Of a stretch of DNA of 64,000 nt, positions 36,566-46,048 are shown in pieces. A program made the translations under genes and the position numbers. The first letter of the stretch is position 1; each line of letters begins with the position of its first letter. Source of the DNA: Lachnospira sp. (GTDB lineage: Bacteria; Bacillota; Clostridia; Lachnospirales; Lachnospiraceae); contig SVDX01000005.1 of assembly GCA_015057605.1 (NCBI GenBank), positions 1 to 64,000 of the forward strand, written 5' to 3'. The notes under the pieces are model-generated. The model was not told the origin of the DNA, did not search any database, and saw only the letters and a program-made list of their open reading frames with translations.

Positions 36566-39400
36566 ATGGTTATCGGTAATATTACGAACAAGACAGACGG
36601 ATATTTGTTTACTGAGTTGAATACAAGGACGGATACAATCGGTAACGGAACAGATTTAATGAAGGTATTTGATGATATTAAGGCAGGGACGCAGACGATG
36701 TCATCAACTAATGTTAATAAAGGTATGATAGTGTCTAGTGCTGACACCGTTGCGGCTATGGAAGAGGCACTAAAGGCAAAGGCAGAGATTGCGAAGGATA
36801 ATTTAACGACTTTATTTAACAAGTTAGAGACTATGGATGCAAAGGCGATAAGCGAGGATGAAGGCATCAATGATGTGGATGCAGATAAGGTGGTTTCTGT
36901 AGTTGAAGAGATAAAAATAATGTTAGCTACTTATTGTGAGAACTATGTTCCAACAGGTAGCTTAGATGTTGACGCCATTAAAGAGGTTGTAGGTAATACC
37001 GCAATGGCAATGAAGGTTATAAACAAATTAAGTAGCGTGGCACTTCCAGTGACAGAGGATAATGTTAACGAGGTTATGCAAGCTTATGACAGAATGAATT
37101 CGATAGAAGAGGTAAGCGAGCAGGCAAAGGCATATCTTATCAAAAATGATATGGAGCCTAATATTGAAAATGTATATAAGGCGGTTCACAGTGCACCAGA
37201 GCTTAATAGTACTTCTATTGATATGAAAGCATTTGACAGCATCAAATCACAGGTTGAAGATATGCTTAAAGCAAATGATTATCAAGATGTAGTTAAGGGA
37301 ATGGAAACTGCAAAATGGTTATATGAAAATGGTATGGAGCTTACCGTTGATAATATCAGTAAATATGATGCTATTGATAGCATTTCCACAAATAACACAG
37401 AAGATAATATGTTAGATTTAATCGTGGATGCCCTAAAATACCAGTCTAAAGCAACAAAGGCGCTTATGACTAACGAAAGAAGTAACGCACGCAAGGTTGT
37501 TGATGCAATCAATACCCTAAGGGAAGCTACTAAGCAGGATGTAGCAGCAGTAGCAAAAAGTGGCGAAACCTTTAATATCATGGGCATTAGACGTGTTCAG
37601 GAATATAGCGTACAGGCGATTGAATTTGATGAGAATAATTCAATACACATTTCGTACTATCGTCAGCTTGAAGAAACAAGACTTATGATGACTTCTAAGT
37701 CAGCGATGATGCTTGTAGAAAAGGGCATTGATATTGATTTAGAAGAGATGTCTAAGCTTGTAGAATCACTTAAAGAACTTGAAATGCAAGAGTACAGCGC
37801 AAGCTATGAAGAAGTAGATAAGGCATTAGAATTACGCCATACATTTAATGAAGTGGCTAATTTACCAATGTATGCAATTGGTGCTAATAGAGATATATTT
37901 GCCCAAACAGCCGTATCACTTTATGAAAGTGGCACTACAATCAAAATGCAGATGGCAGTAGCCTCTTATGAGACTATGAGAACAGAGATAAGATACGACC
38001 TTAAGGATTCTCTTAAAAAGGCAATCGACAATAGTGTTGATTCAATACTTAATGAGCTTAATCTTGCGGATTCAAAGGCTAACCTAAGAGCAGTGTCAAT
38101 TATGGCATACAACAGCATGGAAATGACGATAGATAATGTCAATGCTGTAAAAGAAATGGATAGCATGTTAAATAATCTATTTGATAATATGACCCCAGAG
38201 GTTGCCTTAAAGCTTGTAAGAGAGAAGAAGAATCCACTTAATACTAAGATTAGTGAGCTTAATGATTATATAGAACAGCTTGATATTTCTACAAAGGGAC
38301 AAAAGTATAGCGAATTTTTATTCCAGCTTGATAAAAAACATGCGATTACAGAAGAAGAGCGCGAAAACTATATAGGCATTTATAAGATGTTTAACAGCCT
38401 TAAAGCTGATTCAATGAATGCGGTAGGTGCCTTACTTAAACAGGGTTCAGAGTTTAATCTTGAAAATCTTATGACAATGTATCAAAGCATAAAGGATTCA
38501 GGTATAAATGTAACATTAGCTGAGGATACAGAATATAAAACAACGGCAAATAGTGCATTTTATAAGCGACTTTTTACAAGAGCTAAGGAGCACATAAGTG
38601 CAGAGGCATTGATGTCACAGACAGAGCTTATGTCAAAGGATTTAGAGCTATTAGTGGATGATTTAGAAGCATTTAAGGATGATAGCCTTGAGCAGGAATA
38701 TTATCGCGAACAGCTAAACGATTTGGCACAGTTAAAGGACCTTGAAACCGATGTTATAAGAATTTTAACGGATAATGCAGAACCAGTGACTATTAACAAT
38801 TTGTGGGCTGCATCCGACATAAAGAATAAGAAGCTTTATGAAAAACTTGAAAATATAACTGATATGGATGAGCTTTATAGTGCAATCAAGGACACAGATG
38901 ACCTTGCGGATGTATTAGATAAGCTTGACGAATCGGTAAAAGAATATGTAAATGAACAGGTTATGAATAATACAAAGCTTACGTATGCAGATATGCTTGA
39001 TTTAAGAAGAGTTGCAAATGCAACAGGAATTATGAATAGCTTAGCTAAGAAAAATGAATTTGTAATTCCACTAAAGCTTAATGGAAGATATGTAGATCTT
39101 AACCTTAAATTAGTACAGGATAGCGAACAAAAGGGTCGCTTATCAATCAATTATGACAACGTAGGTATTGAATGTAATGTAAGTGTAAACACAGTAGAGG
39201 CTTATATATTCTGCGAAGCTGATGTTAGTAAGCTTGCAGGAAATATTAAAAAGTCGGTAGAAGCCTTTGGCTACGAACAATGCAACGTATACCACGTAAC
39301 TACCAAGAAGGAAGCTCTGGTATTTGAAAATGGCAACAAGGATGTTGAGGACAAAAAACTTTACGAACTTGCAAAAACAATTATTGGTGCTATTCAGTAG
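36566..39400 (+). CDS. large helical protein at the flagellin locus, unknown function
   Basis: This 944-residue protein has no signal peptide or membrane helix. It is almost entirely acidic and helical (many ELxxL and KALxxM-type stretches). The last ~120 residues are strand-rich: FVIPLKLNGRYVDLNLKLVQDSEQKGRLSINYDN, then VSVNTVEAYIFCEADVSKLAGNI. This ending resembles the C-terminal domain of hook-length proteins (FliK). It lies 43 bases before flagellin and fliS, which supports a flagellar role. DUF6240-type proteins of Lachnospiraceae come to mind, but I cannot confirm this without a search. Confidence 0.6.
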   Translation: MVIGNITNKTDGYLFTELNTRTDTIGNGTDLMKVFDDIKAGTQTMSSTNVNKGMIVSSADTVAAMEEALKAKAEIAKDNLTTLFNKLETMDAKAISEDEGINDVDADKVVSVVEEIKIMLATYCENYVPTGSLDVDAIKEVVGNTAMAMKVINKLSSVALPVTEDNVNEVMQAYDRMNSIEEVSEQAKAYLIKNDMEPNIENVYKAVHSAPELNSTSIDMKAFDSIKSQVEDMLKANDYQDVVKGMETAKWLYENGMELTVDNISKYDAIDSISTNNTEDNMLDLIVDALKYQSKATKALMTNERSNARKVVDAINTLREATKQDVAAVAKSGETFNIMGIRRVQEYSVQAIEFDENNSIHISYYRQLEETRLMMTSKSAMMLVEKGIDIDLEEMSKLVESLKELEMQEYSASYEEVDKALELRHTFNEVANLPMYAIGANRDIFAQTAVSLYESGTTIKMQMAVASYETMRTEIRYDLKDSLKKAIDNSVDSILNELNLADSKANLRAVSIMAYNSMEMTIDNVNAVKEMDSMLNNLFDNMTPEVALKLVREKKNPLNTKISELNDYIEQLDISTKGQKYSEFLFQLDKKHAITEEERENYIGIYKMFNSLKADSMNAVGALLKQGSEFNLENLMTMYQSIKDSGINVTLAEDTEYKTTANSAFYKRLFTRAKEHISAEALMSQTELMSKDLELLVDDLEAFKDDSLEQEYYREQLNDLAQLKDLETDVIRILTDNAEPVTINNLWAASDIKNKKLYEKLENITDMDELYSAIKDTDDLADVLDKLDESVKEYVNEQVMNNTKLTYADMLDLRRVANATGIMNSLAKKNEFVIPLKLNGRYVDLNLKLVQDSEQKGRLSINYDNVGIECNVSVNTVEAYIFCEADVSKLAGNIKKSVEAFGYEQCNVYHVTTKKEALVFENGNKDVEDKKLYELAKTIIGAIQ

Positions 39401-39412
39401 GAATGAATAATA

Positions 39413-39420
39413 ACCGATAA
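39413..39420 (+). promoter_or_regulatory. possible sigma-28 -10 box before flagellin
   Basis: ACCGATAA (39413-39420) matches seven of eight positions of the sigma-28 -10 consensus GCCGATAA and lies 22 bases before the flagellin ATG. No matching TAAA -35 is at the expected distance, so the call is weak. Confidence 0.3.
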
Positions 39421-39442
39421 ACAAACCAGAGAGGTGATTTAA

Positions 39443-40918
39443 ATGAGAATTAACACAAACATTTCGGCGATTATAACTAATAACAGATTACAATCAGCAC
39501 AGGACAAATTAGCACTTTCATTGGAAAGATTATCATCAGGAAAAAAGATTAATAAATCAGCAGATGATGCGGCAGGTATGGCTATTTCACAAAAGATGGC
39601 TATGCAGCTTAGAGGTCTTGATCAGGCAGATAAAAATGCACAGGATGGTATTTCGGTTGTACAGACAGCTGAAGGTGGTTTAAATGAGGTACACTCGATA
39701 CTTCAAAGAATGAGAGAACTCGCAGTTCAGGCAGCAAATGGTATATATAGCCCGGATGAAAGAGTTGCTCTTCAAAACGAAGTAGATGCCCTAAAGGACG
39801 AAGTAGATAGAATTTCAAGAGATACAGATTTTAATACACAGGCACTTTTAGATGGTGGACTTGCAAGAAGAGTTTATCCGGATATGGAAGGCTTTGATTT
39901 TAAATACTGTTCTGAAAAGGTTGATGCAGATATTTATGGGCTTACAGTAGATGTTGATGCAAGACAGGCTGTATATGAATCTAATGCAATTGATACTACA
40001 ACACTTACAGGTGGTATAACAGAAGAATTAGCAGGTAGAATTATTATCAACGGCGAAGCCATGGACTTTGAAGTAGGAGATACATTTGATACAGTTATGT
40101 CAAAGCTAAGTGAGGTGTGCGAATACGCAAGTATCAACCTTATGGGTGTTGCAAGTCTTGATACAACAGCAGGAACCTATGAAAATGCAGGTTACACACC
40201 AGTATCAATGGAGCCTGGCGTTATGAGCAACCTTGTAATGGTAACTGTAGGCTATGGTACAGGTGAAAAGATAGATGTATCATTTTCTAATGAAAAGCTT
40301 GCAAATGCATTAGGCTTAACAGAGCGCATAGAGGGTGGAAGAAATGCAGAAGTATCATTTGCTACAGACGCAAATGGTGAATTAGTAGGCTTTACAGAAA
40401 CAGCAACTATTCGTTCATATGGAAATAGCATAACCATAACAGACATTGGTGGCTTTGAAATGCAGATTAATCTTGAGGATAATTTAGTAGGTCAGACAAC
40501 AATGATAGATGTTACTGATATGGGTAGAATGACCGTTCATGTTGGTGCAAATGAGAATCAGATAATGGATATTGATATTCCTGAAATGAGTGCAAATGCA
40601 TTGGCAATTGAGCACATCAATATTAGAACAAGTGAAAATGCGGGACGTTCAATTACAACCTTAGATACAGCAATTGCGAGAGTGTCAGAAGCAAGATCAA
40701 GACTTGGTGCTTATCAAAACAGATTAGAGCATACAGTTTCAAATCTTAGTGTTTCAACTGAAAATCTTACAACTTCACTTTCAAGAATTGAAGATACAGA
40801 TATGGCAGAGGAAATGACTAATTATACACAGCTTAACGTGTTATCACAAGCTGGTGTATCAATGCTTTCACAAGCAAATGCAAGACCTGAATCAGTGTTA
40901 CAATTATTGCAAAAGTAG
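39443..40918 (+). CDS. hag: flagellin
   Basis: This 491-residue filament subunit has the conserved N-terminal D0/D1 domain (MRINTNISAIITNNRLQSAQ, LSSGKKINKSADDAAGMAIS, QDGISVVQTAEGGLNEVHSIL) and C-terminal D1/D0 (SEARSRLGAYQNRLEHTVSNL, EMTNYTQLNVLSQAGVSMLSQAN, ending LLQK). The middle, residues ~145-390, is a large variable domain. GAGAGGTG precedes the ATG. It is followed by fliS and preceded by the large helical protein. The glycan genes at 56-64 kb could decorate it. Confidence 0.97.
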   Translation: MRINTNISAIITNNRLQSAQDKLALSLERLSSGKKINKSADDAAGMAISQKMAMQLRGLDQADKNAQDGISVVQTAEGGLNEVHSILQRMRELAVQAANGIYSPDERVALQNEVDALKDEVDRISRDTDFNTQALLDGGLARRVYPDMEGFDFKYCSEKVDADIYGLTVDVDARQAVYESNAIDTTTLTGGITEELAGRIIINGEAMDFEVGDTFDTVMSKLSEVCEYASINLMGVASLDTTAGTYENAGYTPVSMEPGVMSNLVMVTVGYGTGEKIDVSFSNEKLANALGLTERIEGGRNAEVSFATDANGELVGFTETATIRSYGNSITITDIGGFEMQINLEDNLVGQTTMIDVTDMGRMTVHVGANENQIMDIDIPEMSANALAIEHINIRTSENAGRSITTLDTAIARVSEARSRLGAYQNRLEHTVSNLSVSTENLTTSLSRIEDTDMAEEMTNYTQLNVLSQAGVSMLSQANARPESVLQLLQK

Positions 40919-40928
40919 GTAGATAAGT

Positions 40929-41396
40929 ATGGTAGAAGATAATATTAAAGTGTTTACCAATCGAATTGCCGGGGCAAACAGAAGTGAACTTATTGTAATT
41001 ATCTATGATATAGCCCTGGATTATATGAATGAAGCCAAGACAGAACTTGAAAATAATGAGATAGAAGCCTATAGACTTTCAATCAAACGTGCAAAGAGAT
41101 GTATCAACTATTTAAGTAGTGTGCTTAATATGGAATATGCCATATCGATGGAGCTATTAAGAGTATATGTACTTATGAACAATATGTGTGTGCGCGCTTC
41201 AATCAAAGTCGAAGGAGAGCTTGTAGATGCGCTTGTACGTATGCTTACTAATATGAAAAGAGCATTTGTTGCAATAGCAAAGGAGGATGACTCTAAGCCA
41301 ATTATGACAGAGGCAAGAGTAGTACAGGCTGGATTTACATACTCAAAGAATTCAATTAATGAAATAGGAACAAGTATACATATGTGGCAAAGTTAA
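40929..41396 (+). CDS. fliS: flagellar export chaperone FliS-like protein
   Basis: This 155-residue all-helical protein starts 10 bases after flagellin. It has the FliS pattern (ELIVIIYDIALDYMNEAKTELENNE, then INYLSSVLNMEYAISMELLRVYVLMNNM). FliS caps the flagellin C-terminus in the cytoplasm before export. The sequence is diverged and slightly long for FliS, with an extra C-terminal helix. The gene ends at a strong terminator. Confidence 0.85.
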   Translation: MVEDNIKVFTNRIAGANRSELIVIIYDIALDYMNEAKTELENNEIEAYRLSIKRAKRCINYLSSVLNMEYAISMELLRVYVLMNNMCVRASIKVEGELVDALVRMLTNMKRAFVAIAKEDDSKPIMTEARVVQAGFTYSKNSINEIGTSIHMWQS

Positions 41397-41408
41397 TAGA
41401 GCTATAAA

Positions 41409-41444
41409 ATACCCCACCCTCGTAATTTGTGAAGGGTGGGGTAT
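41409..41444. terminator. bidirectional terminator between fliS and the ABC permease
   Basis: The GC-rich stem ATACCCCACCCT/AGGGTGGGGTAT has a short loop and AT-rich flanks. It stands out in composition and lies between convergent genes. Confidence 0.8.
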
Positions 41445-41447
41445 AAT

Positions 41448-43436
41448 TTATTCTGTAACTATAAAATCTTCGGAAGCTGGTCTTTTAGGTAAGTTTTCAT
41501 TATAGTAGTCTAAGAATTCTTTGCTGTCTGACGTAAAGTAATATCTATAACGTGCAGTTTCTCCATTTCCAATATCAACGACAACAAAACAGTCATATAC
41601 CTGATTTCCCAAGCTACATGTATCAGCCTTGTGAGCATTTATCATATCAAATGCTGTTTGCATATTTTCAGCCTTGAAAATTGCATAGGATGTTGAATGA
41701 TTTATACTAATGCTGTTAACCTTGTTATTTTTAAATGCATCACTTATTTGTGCATAGTTATTATCATTTGTAGCCTTGTTTAATTCAAACCAATAATTAA
41801 GAGTTTTAGGTACATATGAATTAATTTTAAGGTCAAATGTGGCGATTTTATTATCATAGATTGTAAAACCACTAAGACCTGATAGGTCTGTTCTATCCAT
41901 AGCATAGTCTATAAGCTGCTCATCGCTAAGCGATTTTAATTCTTCTATAAGGGTGTTATATAAGTTCTTTTTATCATTATCATTAAGCTTTATGGCTAAA
42001 CGATAAGTATCTATAACACAGTCGTTATATGAAGGGAAGAGTCGGTATTTAGCTACATTTTTTTGACTATAGTAGGTAAGCTCTAAAAATTTAGAACCGT
42101 CTTCTTCACCGTCAAAATATACATCACGATAATATTCCTTACCATCCACACATATAGCAAGAGTAGGATATACGGTGCCTTTTCCTCCTAAAAAGGATGC
42201 GTCTGGATTTTGTGAATAATACTTTAGTCTTGAAGAAACCATTTCTTTTAGGGCAGGGTCATCATATTTAATTTCTGCGGTTATATATTCGAGGAAATTA
42301 GAATCATATGAATAATAGTCATCTATTACTCTGATATATTCAATTTCATCTGTTTTTGGAGTAAAATTCATATATTTATTATACTCTAAAAGAAGACCTC
42401 CTATATATGTCGCATTTAACAATATTACAGATATAAGAACCGGAATAAATACCTTTAAATTCTTAAGCGTTCTGGTCATAACGAATTCAAATAGTATACA
42501 AACCATAAGGGCGACTAAGTACCATTTTACTATATCAAATACAGAATGATATTGTTCCTCGCCCACCTTGATTATTTTGTGATAAATTAAATCGGCAGGA
42601 TATATGCAAGTAACAAATGTTAAGCATATATTTAAGAATAATCTTACCGGCTTAATAAATGTAAAGCTTGCTGCTGATTCACTACGTCGTTTATTAAAGA
42701 AAATAATTGCCACAATATAGCATATTATTCCAAGCGCGAGGCTTGTAAGAATACGTGTTGTATTATTGAATAAATTATCATCATAAGAAAATATCATTGT
42801 TGGCAGAGTATGGTTATTTATGTTAAAAATACCAAATATATAGTCATCAGCGGCGCTGATTGCAGTTTGGCGTATCGTATCTGTCATAGTTTCTATTAAT
42901 GCCATAGGACCTATAAGAATTACTCCGCCAATGATTAGATTGTTAAACACTGTTCCACCAAGTGAAAAAGCAATAATGATAATACTCATAACAAGGAAAG
43001 AGTTAAAAAATAGATTTAGCATTTCTAACATTGAAATCTTGTATGAGATAACATATAAATCAAGAACAAATGTATATATAATTGTAGTGCAGATAGCATT
43101 TATTATGAGGAAAACAGCTACCATTGTCATAATCGCTACACTAAAGCTTATAACGATTGAAACTCTTGTGAAAGGTATTGAGTGATAAAAGTCACTTGAA
43201 TTACGTTTGCACATAAATCTAAAAAGAACAAAGGTCATAATTGGTGTAAGCAAGTAAAATGAAAAAGCCATAGTTGAGTTGACACCATAAAAGGTTGTCA
43301 TTGTTAGCTGGAGGACAACATTTTCGGAAAAGAAAAGCAGTTGATAGCATAGTGAAATTATTAAAAATGCTATTACAGGTATTTTCAACTGACAGAGTGC
43401 ATCCTTATACAGACTGAAACTAAAATATTTCTTCAT
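41448..43436 (-). CDS. ABC-2 type permease of a YtrABC-like system
   Basis: This 662-residue membrane protein has about six N-terminal helices (residues ~15-270), two more between ~280 and ~350, and a large soluble C-terminal domain. The early part (CKRNSSDFYHSIPFTRVSIVISFS) recalls permeases paired with GntR/YtrA regulators. It overlaps the ATPase gene by one base. Export of an antimicrobial or an envelope-stress role is likely for such systems; the substrate is unknown. Confidence 0.8.
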   Translation of the reverse strand: MKKYFSFSLYKDALCQLKIPVIAFLIISLCYQLLFFSENVVLQLTMTTFYGVNSTMAFSFYLLTPIMTFVLFRFMCKRNSSDFYHSIPFTRVSIVISFSVAIMTMVAVFLIINAICTTIIYTFVLDLYVISYKISMLEMLNLFFNSFLVMSIIIIAFSLGGTVFNNLIIGGVILIGPMALIETMTDTIRQTAISAADDYIFGIFNINNHTLPTMIFSYDDNLFNNTTRILTSLALGIICYIVAIIFFNKRRSESAASFTFIKPVRLFLNICLTFVTCIYPADLIYHKIIKVGEEQYHSVFDIVKWYLVALMVCILFEFVMTRTLKNLKVFIPVLISVILLNATYIGGLLLEYNKYMNFTPKTDEIEYIRVIDDYYSYDSNFLEYITAEIKYDDPALKEMVSSRLKYYSQNPDASFLGGKGTVYPTLAICVDGKEYYRDVYFDGEEDGSKFLELTYYSQKNVAKYRLFPSYNDCVIDTYRLAIKLNDNDKKNLYNTLIEELKSLSDEQLIDYAMDRTDLSGLSGFTIYDNKIATFDLKINSYVPKTLNYWFELNKATNDNNYAQISDAFKNNKVNSISINHSTSYAIFKAENMQTAFDMINAHKADTCSLGNQVYDCFVVVDIGNGETARYRYYFTSDSKEFLDYYNENLPKRPASEDFIVTE

Positions 43437-44347
43437 TATTTAACCTCCTTTTCTAATGACACATCAAAATCATAGCCTAATGCAGCCATTTCATATGTAA
43501 ATAATTCTTCGAGCGAAAGTGGTAATATATCAAGTAAAACTGGTGAAAGTGCATTGAATTTTTCAATTATATCATCATATTCGCCTCGAGTTATAATGGT
43601 TGCAACAGAGCCATTTTGCTTGTAATTTAATATCTCAATGTCTTTAAATAAATCCTGTGAAAAATCAAAATTAAATGCAATCTGAACTTTATGCAGAGTG
43701 GTTTTTATGTTTTCGACGTTACTTTGAAGAACGAGCCCACCCTTATGTAAAAGTGCAAGCTGGTCGCAGATATCTTCTAATTCTCTAAGTGAGTGTGATG
43801 TAATAATTGCTGTTGCGCTACGTTCAAGAACATCTTCACATATAACCTTTTTAACTATATTACGCATAATTGGGTCTAATCCATCAAAGGTTTCATCAAA
43901 AAAAAGATAAGTTGGCTTAGCTGCTAATGCAAGAATTGTTGCAGCCTGTCTTTTCATACCCTTTGAAAATGTATGTATAGGCTTTTTAGGATTGAGCTTA
44001 AATGCTTCTGTTAAAAAGCTAAAGCGCTCATGGTCATATTGTGGATAAATACGTTTGTATAAATCGGACATTCTGTTCATACTTGCGCCTGGAAGAAAGA
44101 ATAGTTCGTCAGGGACATATGCAATCTTTGCTTTGGCACTTGGGTTGTCAAAAATTTGCTCGCCATCAACTAATACCGTACCATCATCTGGTTTATATAC
44201 ACCAGTTATCATACGCAAAAGGGTTGATTTACCAGCACCATTTGACCCTACCATTCCATAGATAGAGCCATTTGGAATTGTGCAGGATAAATTGTTTACT
44301 GCTGTAAAATCATTAAATTTTTTGGTTAAGTTACTAACTTCTATCAT
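43436..44347 (-). CDS. ABC transporter ATPase of a YtrABC-like system
   Basis: This 303-residue ATPase has Walker A GSNGAGKSTLL, signature FSKGMKRQAATI, Walker B YLFFDETFDGLDP and switch His ITSHS. The C-terminal ~90 residues form an accessory domain common in ABC-2 exporters. The gene lies between the GntR regulator (3 bases apart) and the permease (1-base overlap). Confidence 0.92.
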   Translation of the reverse strand: MIEVSNLTKKFNDFTAVNNLSCTIPNGSIYGMVGSNGAGKSTLLRMITGVYKPDDGTVLVDGEQIFDNPSAKAKIAYVPDELFFLPGASMNRMSDLYKRIYPQYDHERFSFLTEAFKLNPKKPIHTFSKGMKRQAATILALAAKPTYLFFDETFDGLDPIMRNIVKKVICEDVLERSATAIITSHSLRELEDICDQLALLHKGGLVLQSNVENIKTTLHKVQIAFNFDFSQDLFKDIEILNYKQNGSVATIITRGEYDDIIEKFNALSPVLLDILPLSLEELFTYEMAALGYDFDVSLEKEVK

Positions 44348-44350
44348 AAA

Positions 44351-44731
44351 TTATACTCCTTTCTTATAAATGCTTTCTATGCATTCAATAAGCTCATTTT
44401 TACTAATACCAGCCATTAAAAGATCCTTAGTAATATTTTCAAACTCTGTTAAGCGCTGTCTTCTTAGCTTATTGATAATATCCTTAGCTTCAGATGCAAT
44501 AAAACATCCTTTTCCTGGGACAGAATAAATAAGACCGCGCCTGTCAAGCTCAGAATAAGCCTTCTGAACTGTATTAGGATTGAGTGCTAACGAAACGGAT
44601 AAGTTTCGAACAGAAGGAATCTGATCATTAGGCTTTAAAATATCTTTTAGTACAAAGGTTTCAACCTGTTCTATAATCTGCAGATATACAGGTGTTCGAG
44701 ACATTTGGTCAATATTGAAAATAACAATCAC
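44351..44731 (-). CDS. GntR-family (YtrA-type) transcription regulator
   Basis: This 126-residue protein has a GntR winged helix (residues ~12-75: DQIPSVRNLSVSLALNPNTVQKAYSEL then GLIYSVPGKGCFI) and only a short C-terminal helical part, as in YtrA regulators, which repress their own ABC operon. The GTG at 44731 overlaps the AAGGAG site itself. A start at an ATT codon at 44722, with normal spacing, would fit the ribosome site better, so the exact start is open. Confidence 0.88.
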   Translation of the reverse strand: MIVIFNIDQMSRTPVYLQIIEQVETFVLKDILKPNDQIPSVRNLSVSLALNPNTVQKAYSELDRRGLIYSVPGKGCFIASEAKDIINKLRRQRLTEFENITKDLLMAGISKNELIECIESIYKKGV

Positions 44732-44746
44732 TCCTTTATGTGTACT

Positions 44747-44769
44747 ATGGTTACTAATACAGTAAGTAT
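44747..44769 (-). promoter_or_regulatory. possible YtrA-type operator
   Basis: The small dyad TACTAATACAGTA (TACT and AGTA around AATAC) with a nearby TACTATGG half lies just before the GntR gene. This is where YtrA-type repressors bind. The evidence is symmetry and position only. Confidence 0.35.
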
Positions 44770-44863
44770 TGCATATAATAAAAAATTTGTCAATATAAAA
44801 ATAAAACTTGAATGAATTTGTCAGATGTTATACTATATAAGTAGGAGATTAAGGAGTAAAAAG

Positions 44864-46030
44864 ATGAAATTTGTCAAGGTTGAGAGTTTAACAGGAAAAG
44901 AATATCTTGCTAAGGCTATCAATAGTAAGTCAGGTGTAGTCCTTATTGATGAGAATACGCAGTTACGACAAGAGTACATAGATAAGCTTGTCGAATTGGG
45001 TATATTTAGTGTGTTTATAAAAGACGATGAAGAAATAGAGCCAGCTATGGAACCGGTTAAAGAGGCAGAACCTAAGCCAGAGCCACTAAAACCTGAAAAA
45101 AAAGAAAAGGTGACAAAGACTCCTCCTAAGCCAGAGCTAAAGCTTGTAGACCATGATAAAAAGTATACATTAGTAGAGACCAAAGAAGACAGTCTTGTTG
45201 TTGTGCGTGATGTCTTGACTAAGCATGTTTATAAGCATAATCAGGAATTGAAAGAGCTTGGTAACGTAGCAGGCAAAGTTATAGAAGCGGTTGTTGAAGA
45301 ACCAGAGATTATAGAGGCAGTAACTGAGATTCGTAATATAAGTACGGACCTTTATTCACATGCCATAAATGTAAGTATGCTTGCAACAATTATGGCACTT
45401 AGATTAGGTATGTCAGAAGAAGATATAAGAATAGTATCTATAGGCTCTATTTTACATGATATAGGCCTACGATATACAGATATTAATTGTGATGGTAAGT
45501 ATGTAGAAGAGCTGACATTAAAGGATCAGTTAGAATTTAAAAAGCATACAATCAATGGATATACTTCAGTGCAGGAAGAAACGTGGATGCCCGAAAAGGT
45601 TAAGGAAATTATTCTTTTGCATCATGAATGTATAGATGGTACAGGCTATCCGTTTAGACTCTCGGGAAAGAAACTTAGCCCACAGGTAAGACTTGTGTCT
45701 ATATGTGATTGCTTTGACTCTATGATAAGTGGTATTGGCAGCAGAAAACACAAGATATATGAAGCTATAGAATATTTAAGATGTAATAGCGAAACTAAAT
45801 TTGATAAGCAAATATGTAGTGTGTTTATGTCTACGGTAGCGTTGTATCCTGTAGGTACAAAGGTTATATTAAATACTGGCGAAAAGGCAGTTGTAGTTGA
45901 ACAGAACAAAAAATTTATGGACAGACCAATAGTAAGAGTGACTGAACACGCAAATGGGAAACCGTGCGTAACTAATATTGTAAAGGATTTGATTAAGAGC
46001 CTTGATATTTTCATTGTGGACACTCTTTAA
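44864..46030 (+). CDS. HD-GYP domain protein (probable c-di-GMP phosphodiesterase)
   Basis: This 388-residue protein has an N-terminal domain of ~55 residues (DUF3391-like), a Pro/Glu/Lys-rich linker (residues ~60-95) and an HD-GYP domain: HAINVSML, ILHDIGLRY, the signature HHECIDGTGYPFR and LVSICDCFDSM. The motif residues are complete, so it should hydrolyse c-di-GMP. ATG 44864 follows AAGGAG by seven bases; the open frame extends 13 codons upstream without support. A DUF3881 gene follows by 18 bases. Confidence 0.9.
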   Translation: MKFVKVESLTGKEYLAKAINSKSGVVLIDENTQLRQEYIDKLVELGIFSVFIKDDEEIEPAMEPVKEAEPKPEPLKPEKKEKVTKTPPKPELKLVDHDKKYTLVETKEDSLVVVRDVLTKHVYKHNQELKELGNVAGKVIEAVVEEPEIIEAVTEIRNISTDLYSHAINVSMLATIMALRLGMSEEDIRIVSIGSILHDIGLRYTDINCDGKYVEELTLKDQLEFKKHTINGYTSVQEETWMPEKVKEIILLHHECIDGTGYPFRLSGKKLSPQVRLVSICDCFDSMISGIGSRKHKIYEAIEYLRCNSETKFDKQICSVFMSTVALYPVGTKVILNTGEKAVVVEQNKKFMDRPIVRVTEHANGKPCVTNIVKDLIKSLDIFIVDTL

Positions 46031-46048
46031 AAAAGAGGTGGTGAAAGA

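Noticed and set aside
36566..39400. Long helical protein as a phage tape-measure protein
   Set aside because: No phage genes surround it and it lies directly before flagellin and fliS.
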